From positions 182,104 through 246,103 of the forward strand of contig JAYKXN010000143.1 of NCBI GenBank assembly GCA_037962975.1: 64,000 bases of DNA. Reading direction: 5' to 3'. This DNA is from Clitoria ternatea (Eukaryota; Streptophyta; Magnoliopsida; Fabales; Fabaceae). The notes beneath the pieces are model-generated. The model did not search any database. It was not told the origin of the DNA and was given only the letters and a program-made list of their open reading frames with translations. The position numbers and the translations under genes were made by a program. Below are positions 1 to 10,790 of this stretch, one piece after another. Numbering within the stretch: the stretch's first letter is position 1; every line of letters begins with the position of its first letter.

Positions 1-381
1 ATATTGTAGAAGGATCCATATTTCTATTAAAGTTACTATTGTGAAACTGGATTAGTGTATCAATCTTTTTTTTTGTTATGTTTGATGGATTTAGATCATT
101 GAAAGCATTTGGATCGACAAATTTTTCCATGATTCCTAATGGTAGTTCCCTTGGATTCATGGTTACATCCTTTATTTGGTGTTTGTTCGAGCATGAAGAT
201 ATGGTGTTTGATAACAGTTCTATGATGATTCATTGGTTCTGGTTCAGTTTTAGACTTTGTTTTTAGCCTATATTTTTCTTGAACACCAACTGTTTTGTGA
301 CATGCCTTTTTGTTGTTTTGCTTCTAATTTTGTTTTCTCTTATTTTATCCCAGCATCAGTTTTGTTCAATGTTGATGGCAG
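1..381. other. Non-coding DNA upstream of the V-ATPase fragment, probably intron
   Basis: This is T-rich sequence ending in a plausible 3' splice site (AG at 380-381) directly before the first recognisable V-ATPase exon. A 62-codon open frame at 78-266 has a low-complexity, Phe/Ser/Met-rich translation that I do not recognise as part of subunit a or any other family. I read the stretch as intron or degraded flanking DNA. Earlier exons, if any survive, lie left of the window. Confidence 0.45.
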
Positions 382-1259
382 AAACTTAGAGATATATTAA
401 AAATGGCTTTTGGTGGATGCTATGTTGTTTTGATGATGACACTCTTCTCAATCTATACGGGGTTCATATATAATGAATTCTTCTCTGTTCCATTTGAACT
501 GTTTGGACCATCAGCCTATGGATGTCGTGATACTTCATGCAGGTGGTTACTAATATAATTTATTCAAAGTATTAATTGTCTTTTATGCTTGCTGGTCACC
601 TTATATATGTGCGTAATATTTATTATTTCATCCTTAGGGATGCTTCCACCATAGGCTTAATAAAAGTACGTGACGCTTACCCGTTTGGTGTGGATCCTAA
701 ATGGTATGGTACTCGGAGTGAACTGCCATTTCTTAACTCCTTAAAGATGAAGATGTCAATTCTACTAGGAGTATCTCAAATGAATCTTAGAATTATAATG
801 AGTTACTATAATGCAAAATACTTTGAAAACAACAGAAATGTATGGTAATAGCAAAAGTACAACATTAGTTGAATGTGGTCTGTGGTTTGTTGTTTATAGT
901 GTTCACTATTCATTGTATGCTTTTCTAATGTTGCTTCAGGTACCAGTTTGTTCCCCAGATGAAGTGGTGCACTAGATCAAAGGCTGACCTGTATCATGTG
1001 ATGATATACATGTTCCTAAGTCCAACTGATGATTTAGGTGAAAACCAGCTTTTTGTTGGCCAACAGTTCCTTTAAGTAAGAAATTTCAACTTTGATTTGG
1101 ATCCATTTTTCTATTTAAAAATACTGAACAGAAGCCATATCACATCTGAACTCTCCACTGTTTCATTGTTGTTAGGTCGTGTTACTACTGTTGGCACTTG
1201 TTGTTGTACCATGGATGTTATTACCAAAGCCCTTTCTGTTGAAGAAGCAACATCGAGAA
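382..1259 (+). pseudogene. Vacuolar H+-ATPase subunit a (VHA-a), broken internal fragment
   Basis: Four exon-like blocks translate to the central part of the ~100-kDa membrane subunit a of the V-type proton ATPase, which forms part of the proton path across endomembranes. Exon 382-542 encodes the start of the membrane domain (MAFGG..YTGFIYNEFF..SAYGCRD). Exon 638-844 encodes TIGLIKVRDAYPFG, then ELPFLNSLKMKMSILLG. Exon 940-1075 encodes WYQFVPQM, then KWCTRSKADLYHVMIYMFL and GENQLF. Exon 1176-1259 encodes a hydrophobic helix, then PKPFLLKKQHRE. Introns have GT/AG ends and exon phases join correctly. Signs of decay: about 16 hydrophobic residues are missing in frame at 961/962, a TAA at 1073-1075 ends the third exon, and homology stops at 1259. 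The C-terminal domain with the essential arginine is absent. The fragment corresponds to roughly residues 410-640 of an ~820-residue family protein (lengths from general knowledge). It is surely non-functional. Confidence 0.9.
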
Positions 1260-1745
1260 TTATACTCTAAAATATCATTTTTATCTTTTTGGCTTCTATT
1301 CATTTTCATTAAATTCCCTCCTAATTTGTATTACTATTATGGGCCCTCAGGTAAGTAGTTAAAAGGGTCCGATACTTGCTATTATGTGAATTTTGGTTTC
1401 AATTAATTAAAACGCAATATGGATATGGGCATGTTGTTTCTCCTCTTCAAGTAGGTGATGTCTGAGTTTGATAAAGAATGTTCTCTAATAAATTTGTTAT
1501 TCTATGGATGACTCTTTGAAGTAGTTTTTTTAGGCAAGAAGAACCCATACATGAGTGAAATTAAAGTAATGATAATGTACAATTTTAATCATTACACATT
1601 TAATTAGTAGGAACTCATAAAAGGGTAAAAACTTATGTGCAGCAATATATATTACATAAATGATAATTCAGACAAGAGGAGTTGGACTTCCATATTTGGA
1701 GCATATTGCATATTTGGAATTTAGTTTTTATTTAAAACATCAATC

Positions 1746-1780
<35 letters not shown>

Positions 1781-2170
1781 CTTTAGTTTATTTATTTATT
1801 TTCAAAGATATGCACTAGAGAGAAAGAATTATAGTATTTGAGTAAAAGTTTATTAGCATTTTTTTCTACTTCATTCCATATTAAAAGTTTAAGGACACCA
1901 TTGACAATTCTATAATTTTTCTGAGTTGGTTGTCAAAATATAGAGACACACATAAGATTTTAGTATATTACAGATATTTGTATATATCTTGCATGACATT
2001 ACCATTTTACAAAAAGACCAATTAAAATAAAAAGGAGACATTTGTATACATCTTGCATGAATTGATGATATGAATTTCTATTCTTCTCACTTCATGAATT
2101 GAAGGCCCTTATTTGTGGCATTTAAGAATGGTTAATATATATATTAATTTTTTTTACTTTAATTAATAGA
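1260..2170. other. AT-rich intergenic or transposon-internal DNA, no gene seen
   Basis: The V-ATPase reading frame stays open a little past its homology and stops at about 1358, but the sequence there no longer resembles the protein. An (AT)15 microsatellite lies at 1749-1778. A short direct repeat, TTTGTATAyATCTTGCATGA, occurs near 1977 and again near 2041. I see no coding exon, RNA gene or transposon end here. It may be internal sequence of the CACTA element whose end lies at 2342. Confidence 0.5.
1749..1778. repeat. (AT)15 microsatellite
   Basis: An uninterrupted AT dinucleotide run of 30 bases in low-copy flanking DNA. It is separate from the AT tracts found inside every satellite A monomer. 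Confidence 0.95.
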
Positions 2171-2342
2171 TTAGTGGCGGTTTCTGTTGGAATACTGGTG
2201 GGTTAAAAAACCGATGTTAAAATTATTCCTGGGAGAATGTTTAGCGGTAGTTTTACAACCGCCGATAATTATTTTGGTTGCGGTTAAAACTGCTGCTAGT
2301 GCACGTTTAAAACCGCCACTAATTCCTGGTTTTCTTGTAGTG
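2171..2342. mobile_element. Right terminus of a CACTA (En/Spm) DNA transposon
   Basis: The terminal 13 bases at 2330-2342, TTTTCTTGTAGTG, are the reverse complement of CACTACAAGAAAA, a typical plant CACTA terminal inverted repeat. The subterminal region has the GC-rich repeated motifs typical of this superfamily: TTAGTGGCGGTTT at 2171-2183 pairs perfectly with AAACCGCCACTAA at 2310-2322, and partial copies (AACCGCCGAT, GCGGTTAAAA) lie between. The next bases, AGG CTATGATGAG, are satellite A sequence (compare 3288-3300), so the element abuts or interrupts the A array. No opposite terminus lies in the window and no transposase is visible, so the element is either truncated or extends left beyond position 1. 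Confidence 0.85.
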
Positions 2343-5300
2343 AGGCTATGATGAGTGACACCCCTATTTAGAGTAAAAAAGAAAGGACTTCATTTTCTTA
2401 TTTTTGAAGAGTAATATAGAGAACCATTTTTAAAAAGTTTAATACGTAGTTAATCTTAATGTTTTATAAGTTTGGCTTTTTCTTAAACCTATTAAATGTT
2501 ATTATTATGTTCTTTACTCGTGTGTATATATATATATATATATTTATGTGTATGCACATTAATAATTCATTTTCAAATCCATATTTTAAAATTTAGGGTA
2601 AAGTTTTTGACATAGTAAAGTAACATATAAATGATGGATTTGTAAATCAATTATACATATACATACATAAAGAGATATGATTCTCAAATATCTCTTAATA
2701 TTTGTTCATATAAGACTCATTTTTAAATACTTATTATTTGAATTTAATAATTCTAACATTCTAAAATTAGCCATCCAAATATTGTCTAAGGCTTAGCTCT
2801 TCAATGCTAAAAATAAAATTCAAACTTATATAATGAAGTTTCAATATGCTTGTGAGTTCAAGTATTCTTTGAAACCCCTGAAAATTTTATTTAGGAATTA
2901 ATTATATGATGGAAACTAATAGATAAAGCATTTTTTAAGCTTGTATAGTCCATTTAAATGTTAATTTTGAGCTCAAATTATGTTGAGTTATGATCCTTTA
3001 AAGCTCAATTTGGATATTATTTGTTCATTAATATGCCGGTACTGACACATCTTTGAAATCTAAAAACAAAACATATAGAATAATAACTTTATAATTTTAA
3101 AATATTATAAAATTAAAAATGGTTATGGTAATTGTTTTTATAATTTTACTACTTATATTTTTGAAATTATAGTGACCTTGTTGACATTATAAATATAGCT
3201 AAATAGACTTGATAAGTAAATCTTAGAATAATTTAACTAAAAGAAAAATATGGTTATGTTGTAAGGCAATGTAGACCACATGTGTGTAGGCTATGATGAG
3301 TAACACCCTTATTTATAGTAAAATAGAAAGGACTTTATTTTCTTGTTTTTGAAGAGTATAATAGGGAACCATTTTTAAAAGGTTTAATATGTACTTAATC
3401 TTAATGTTTTATAAGTATGGCTTCTTCTTAAGCCTATTAAAAGTTATTATTATGTTCTTTACTCATATATATATATATATATATATTTGTTTGTATGCAC
3501 ATTAATAATTCATTTTAAATTAATATTATAAAATTTAGGGTAAAGTTTTTGACATAGTAAAGTAACATAAAAATAATTGATTTACAAATCAATTATACAT
3601 ATACATACATGAATAGATATGATTCTTAGATATCTCTTAATATTTGTTCACATAAGACTCGTTTTGTAAATACTTATTATTTGAATTCTAACATTCTAAA
3701 ATTAGTCATCCAAATATACTATAAGGTTTAGCTCTTCAATGCTAAAAATTAAATTCAAACTTCAATAAGAAATTGTCAATATGATTGTGAGTTAAAGAAT
3801 TCTTTGAAACCCCAGAAAAGTTTATTTAGGAATAACTTGTTTGATGAAAACTAATACGTGAAGCATTTTCAAAGCTTGTGTAGTCCATTTAAATGCTAAT
3901 ATTGAGCTCAAATTATGTTCAGTTATGATCTTTTAAAGCTTAATTTAGATATTGTTTGTTCCTTAATATGTCGGTATTGACCCATCTTTGAAATCTAAAA
4001 ACAAATCATATAGAATAACAACTTAATAATTTTAAAATATTATAAAATTAAAATTAAAAATAGTTATGGTAATTGTTTTTATAATTTTACTAGTTGCATT
4101 TTTGAAATCATAGTGACCTAATATACATTATAAATATAGCTAAATAGACTTGATAAGCAAACCTTAGGACAATTTCACTTAAAGTAAAAATATGGTTGTG
4201 TTGTGAGGCAATGTTGACCACGTATGTGTAGCATATAATGAGTGACACCCCTATTTAGAGTAAAAAAGACAGGACTTCATTTTCTTGTTTTTGAAGAGTA
4301 ATATAGAGAACCAGTTTTAAAAAGTTTAATATGTAGTTAATCTTAAACTTTTATAAGTTTGGCTTCTTCTTAAGCCTATTAAATGTTATTATTATATTCT
4401 TTACTTATATATATATATAATATTTGTGTGTGTACACATTAATATTCCATTTTTAAATCAATATTTTAAAATTTAGGGTAAAGTTTTTAACATAGTAAAG
4501 TAACATATAAATGATGGATTTGCAAATCAATTATACATATACATACATGGATAGATATGATTCTCAAAAATCTCTTAATACTTGTTCACATAAGACTAAT
4601 TTTGTAAATACTTATTATTTGAATCTAATAATTCTAACATTCTAAAATTAGCCATCCAAATATACTCTAAGGTTTAACTCTTCAATGCTAAAAATCAAAT
4701 TAAAACTTCAATAAGAAATTTTCAATATGATTATAAGTTCAAGAATTCTTTGAAACACCAGAAAATTTTATTTAGGAATGACGTATTTGATGGAAACTAA
4801 TACGTGAAGAATTTTTAAAGCTTGTGTAGTCCATTTAAATGCTAATATTGAGCTCAAAGTATGTTGAGTTATGATCTTTTAAAGCTTAATTTAGATATTG
4901 TTTGTTCCTTAATGTGTCGGTACTGACCCATCTTTTAAATCTAAAAATAAACCATATAGAATAACAACTTAATAATTTTAAAATATTATAAAATTAAAAA
5001 TATGTATGGTAATTGTTTTTATATTTGTACTAGTTATATTTTTGAAATCATAGTGACCTAATAGATATTATAAATATAGCTAAATAGACATGATAAACAA
5101 ACCTTAGGACAATTTCACTAAAAGGAAAAGTATGGTTGTGTGGTGATGCAATGTTGACCACGTATGTGTAGGATATGATGAGTGACACCCCTATTTAGAG
5201 TAAAAAAGAGAGGACTTCATTTTCTTATTTTTGAAGAGTAATATAGAGAACCATTTTTAAAAAGTTTAATATGTAGTTAATCTTAAAGTTTTATAAGTTT

Positions 5301-7221
5301 GACTTCTTCTTAAACCTATTAAATGTTATTATTATGTTCTTTACCCTTATATATATATATATATTTGTGTGTGTATAGATTAATAATTCATTTTTAAATC
5401 ATTATTCTAAAATTTAGGGTAAAGGTTTTGATATAGTAAATTAACATAAAAATGATGGATTTGCAAATCAATTATACATATACATACATGGATAGATATG
5501 ATTCTCAAAAATCTCTTAATACTTGTTCACATAAGACTAATTTTGTAAATACTTATTATTTGAATCTAATAATTCTAACATTCTAAAATTAGCCATCCAA
5601 ATATACTCTAAGCTTTAACTCTTCAATGCTAAAAATCAAATTAAAACTTCAATAAGAAATTTTCAATATGATTATAAGTTCAAGAATTCTTTGAAACACC
5701 AGAAAATTTTATTTAGGAATGACGTATTTGATGGAAACTAATACGTGAAGAATTTTTAAAGTTTGTGTAGTCCATTTAAATGCTAATATTGAGCTCAAAG
5801 TATGTTGAGTTATGATCTTTTAAAGCTTAATTTAGATATTGTTTGTTCCTTAATATGTCGGTACTGACCCATCTTCGAAATCTAAAAACAAAAATATAGA
5901 ATAAGAACTTAATATTTTAAAATATTATAAAGTTAAAAATAATTATGGTAATTGTTTTTATAATTATACTAGTTATATTTTGGAAATCATAGTGACCTAA
6001 TAGACATTATAAATTTAGCTAAGTAGACTTGATAAGCAAACCATAGGACAATTTCACTGAAAGAAAAAATATGATTGTGTTGTGAGGCAATGTTGACCAC
6101 ATATGTGTAGGTTATGATGACTGACACAACTATTTAGAGTGAAAAAGAAAAGACTTCATTTTCTTGTTTTTGAAGAGTAATATAGAGAAACATTTTTTAA
6201 AAGTTTAATATATAGTTAAGCTTAATGTTTTATAAGTTTGACTTCTTCTTAAACCTATTCAATGTTATTATTATGTTCTTTACTCTTATATATATATATA
6301 TATATTTATATATGTTTGTGTGTGTACACATTAATAATTCATTTGTAAATCAATGTTTTAGCCTTTAAGGTAAAGTTTTTGACATAGTAAATTTGCAAAT
6401 CAGTTATAGATATAGATACGTGACTAGATATGATTCTCAGATATATCTTAATATTTCTTCACATAAGACTTGTTTTGTAAATACTTATTATTTGAATTTA
6501 ATAATTCTAATATTCTAAAATTAGCCATCAAAATATACTCTAAGTTTTAGCTCTTCAGTGCTAAAAATCAAATTCAAACTTCAATAACAAATTTTCAATA
6601 TGGTTCTGAGTTCAAGAATTCTTTGAAACCCCTGGAAATTTTATTTAGAAATTACTTATTTGATGGAAAGTAATAGATGAAGCATTTTCAAAGCTTGTGT
6701 AGTCCACTTAAATGCTAATTTTGAGCTCAAATTATCTTGAGTTATGATCTCTTAAAGCTCAATTTAGATATCGTTTATTCCTTAATATGTCAGTACTGAC
6801 TCATCTTTGAAATCTAAAAACAAAACATGTAAAACAACAACTTAATAATTTTAAAATATTATAAAGTTAAAATTAAAAATAGTTATCATAATTATTTTTA
6901 TAATTATACTAGTTATATTTTTGAAATCATAGTGACCTAATAAACATTATAAATTTAGCTAAATAGACTTCATAAGCAAACCTTAGGACAATTTCACTGA
7001 AAGAAACAATATGGTTATGTTGTGAGGCAATGTTGACAACATATGTGTAGGCTATGATGAGTAGCACCCGTATTTAGAGTAAAAAAGAAAGGACTCAATT
7101 TTCTTATTTTTGAAGAATAATATAGAAAACCATTTTTAAAAAGTTAAATATGTAGTTAATCTTAATGTTTATAAGTTTGATTTCTTCTTAAACCTATTAA
7201 ATGTTATTATTATGTTCTTTG

Positions 7222-7274
<53 letters not shown>

Positions 7275-7335
7275 ACACACTAATAATTCATTTTTGAATC
7301 AATGTTTTAAAATATAGGGTAAAGATTTTGACATA
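2343..7335. repeat. Satellite A array, five full monomers of ~940 bp plus a partial
   Basis: Monomers counted from the motif CTATGATGAGTGACACCC start at 2346, 3291, 4232, 5173, 6112 and 7052, giving lengths of 945, 941, 941, 939 and 940 bp and a 284-bp remnant. All run in the same direction. Each holds a variable AT tract followed by a short TG-rich stretch, then conserved blocks such as CATCCAAATATACTCTAAG and GTCGGTACTGACCCATC. Stops are dense in all frames and no coding potential is visible. Monomers are diverged from each other but clearly homologous throughout. The last is cut at about 7335, where satellite B begins. The part from 4793 belongs to macrosatellite unit 0. Confidence 0.95.
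7225..7274. repeat. Compound (AT)15(GT)10 microsatellite in last A monomer
   Basis: An AT run at 7225-7254 is followed by GT repeats and then ACACAC. The equivalent tract in units 1, 2 and 3 has 9, 8 and 9 AT units but always 10 GT units, so only the AT part has changed since amplification. Confidence 0.9.
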
Positions 7336-10300
7336 TTAAACTTGTCAATTAATCTTAGTATACTTTTAAAATTTCATTGAGTAACAAAGAAGAAAGATCA
7401 ATGATTATTACATTTTCCACTAATATAAAAAGTATCAAGATTAATTAATAAAAGTATGTGTTGAAAAACATAATCAATGCACATTGTAAATTGAAAGAAG
7501 TCATATAAAAATTAACATGAAAAATTCTAAAACACATGTCACAAAAAGGATAAGAGAAAATACATAAAAATTAAGGAAAACTAAAATATATTATTTATAT
7601 TATTAATTAATATTAATATATTTTAAATTAAATGCATCAACTAAGAATAATATTTATAAAAATAATAACATATAATTGATATCAAAGATGACTGAATCTA
7701 TTTAAAAATGTTATTTATACAAATAATGATTCATTCATGTTATAAAATGACTAAAAAAAGTTACAGAGACTTCATAAATGGACACGCATGGATGCACGTA
7801 CGCATGCACGAGAATTATTCAATAGTTTCATTGTATGGAATCCAAAACAACCTTGAAAGTATTTATAAACATTGTATAAAACTTTTAAAAAGAAAAGAAG
7901 TCTCGCCACTAGTTCTTTTTCAATCACCGTATTATGTTATTTTATGTTGATTAAGAAATTTAGTTATTTTAGGTAAACATATTAAACTTGTCAATTATTC
8001 TTGGTATACTTTTAAAATTACATTGAATAATAAGGATGAAATATCAATGATTATTTCATATTCCACTGATATAAATATTTTCATGATTATTTATTAACAG
8101 TATGTGTTGAAAAAATAATCAATGCACACTGTAAATTGAAAGAAGTCATATAAAAATTAACAAGAATTCAAAAACACGTCTCATAAAAAGGATAAAAGAA
8201 AATACATTAAAAACTAAGGAAAAATAAAATATATTTTTTATATTTTTTATTAATATTAATATATTTTAAATTAAGTGCATCAATTAAGACTTGATGTGAC
8301 CCCTTACGTGATTCTCTTACTAAATAAACCTTAAAAGATAAAAGCATATAATTATTAATAATATATAATTTCTTAATTCTTTTTGTCAGATTCTTTTACT
8401 ATCGATCTTTACGATCAATAAATGGAAAAAGGGAATTAATCAACTTCTATTGATAATTGATAGCAAAAGTGAGAGAATTCTAATCAAGAATAATATTTAT
8501 AAAAATAATAACATATAATTGATATCAAAGATGACTGAATCCATTTAAGAATGCTATTTGTACAAAGAATGATTCATTGAAGTCATTAAACGAATAAAGA
8601 AACTCATAAAAACTACATAAATGGACACACATGCATGGACGCACGTACACATGCATGAAAATTATTTCGTAGTTTCATTGTATCGACTCCAAAACAACAT
8701 TGAATGTATTTATAAATATTGTTTAAAACTTTTAAAAAGAAAAGAAGTCTCACCACTAGTGCTTTTTCTATCACCATATTATGTTATTTTATGTTGATTA
8801 AGAAATTTATTTATTATAGATAAACATATTAAACTTGTCAACTATTTTTGATATACTTTTTAAATTATATTGAATAATAAACAAGAAAAATCAATGATTA
8901 TTTCATATTCTACTGATATAAATATTATCAAGCTTAATTTATAAGAGTATGTATTTAAAAAAGGATAAGAGAAAATACATTAAAAATTAAGGAAAAATAA
9001 AATATATTATTTATAGTTTTAATTAATATTAATATATTTTAAATTAAATGCATCAACTAAGACTTGGTATGATCCTTTACGCAATTCTCTTACTAAATAA
9101 ACCTTAAAAAATGAAAGAATATAATTATTAATAATATATAATTTGTTAATTATTTTTGTCTGATTCTTTTACTATTGATCTTTACTATCAATAAATGGAA
9201 AAGGGAATTCATCATCTTCTATTGATAATTGATAGCAAAAGTAAGAGAATCTAATTAAGAATAAAATTTATAAAATAATAACATATAATTGATATCAAAG
9301 ATGACTAACTCCATTTAAGAAGGATATTTGTAAAAATAATGATCATTCTGGTTATAAAACGACTAAAAAAACTCACAAAGACTTCACAAATGCACACGCA
9401 TGCATGGACGTACGTACGCACGCATCAAAATTATTAAGTAGTTTTTTTTATAGAATCCAAAACAACATTGAAAGTATTTATAAATATTGTATAAAACTTT
9501 TAAAAAGAAAAGAAGTCTCGCCATTAAGACTAAGGGAAAGTAAAATATATTATTTATATTTTTATTAATATTAATATATTTTAAATTAAATGCATCAATT
9601 AAGACTTGAGTGACTCCTTAAAAAAGATAGAATATAATTATTAATAATATATAATTTGTGAATTATTTTTGTGAGATTCTTTTACTATCGATCTTTACTA
9701 TCAATAAATGGAAAAAGGGGAATTAATCAACCTCTATTGATAATTGATAGCAAAAGAGAGAGAATTCTAATTAAGAATAATATTTATAAAAATAATATTA
9801 TATAATTGATATCAAAGATGACTGAATCCATTTAAGAATGCAATTTGTACAAATAATGATTCATTCACGTCATAAAACGACTAAAAAACTCACAAAGACT
9901 TCATAAATGGACACGTATGCTTGGACACACGTACGCATACACAACAATTATTAAGTAGTTTAATTGTATGGAATCCAAAACAACCTTGAAAGTATTTATA
10001 AACATTGTATAAAACTTTTAAAAAGAAAAGAAGTCTCGCCACTAGTTCTTTTTCAATCACCGTATTATGTTATTTTATGTTGATTAAGAAATTTAGTTAT
10101 TTTAGGTAAACATATTAAACTTGTCAATTATTCTTGGTATACTTTTAAAATTACATTGAATAATAAGGATGAAATATCAATGATTATTTCATATTCCACT
10201 GATATAAATATTTTCATGATTATTTATTAACAGTATGTGTTGAAAAAATAATCAATGCACACTGTAAATTGAAAGAAGTCATATAAAAATTAACAAGAAT

Positions 10301-10757
10301 TCAAAAACACGTCTCATAAAAAGGATAAAAGAAAATACATTAAAAACTAAGGAAAAATAAAATATATTTTTTATATTTTTTATTAATATTAATATATTTT
10401 AAATTAAGTGCATCAATTAAGACTTGATGTGACCCCTTACGTGATTCTCTTACTAAATAAACCTTAAAAGATAAAAGCATATAATTATTAATAATATATA
10501 ATTTCTTAATTCTTTTTGTCAGATTCTTTTACTATCGATCTTTACGATCAATAAATGGAAAAAGGGAATTAATCAACTTCTATTGATAATTGATAGCAAA
10601 AGTGAGAGAATTCTAATCAAGAATAATATTTATAAAAATAATAACATATAATTGATATCAAAGATGACTGAATCCATTTAAGAATGCTATTTGTACAAAG
10701 AACGTTTTATTAAAGTCATTAAACGAATAAAGAAACTCACAAAGACTTCATAAATGG

Positions 10758-10790
10758 ACACGCATGCATGGACGCACGTACGCATGCATG
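10758..10790. other. CpG-rich alternating purine-pyrimidine core of a satellite B monomer (representative)
   Basis: The core reads ACACGCATGCATG then GACGCACGTACGCATGCATG, which is strict purine-pyrimidine alternation broken once at GG. It is the only GC-rich part of the monomer and is present in all 14 B monomers of the unit. Alternating CG/CA tracts can adopt Z-DNA, and CATGCATG is the RY element bound by plant B3-domain factors. Neither activity is shown here. Confidence 0.6.

Noticed and set aside
78..266. A 62-codon open frame as an upstream exon of the V-ATPase gene
   Set aside because: Its translation does not resemble subunit a and has no convincing splice sites in phase with the exon at 382.
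2343..7335. A ~188-bp nucleosome-scale sub-repeat inside the ~940-bp A monomer
   Set aside because: 940 is close to five times 188, but I could not see any internal repetition of that period in the monomer.
7708..7950. An 80-codon open frame identical in all four units (also 24780-25022, 40900-41142, 57040-57282)
   Set aside because: It lies within one satellite B monomer and is broken in the other B monomers. Its identity between units reflects copying of the DNA, and the composition is that of translated AT-rich repeat.
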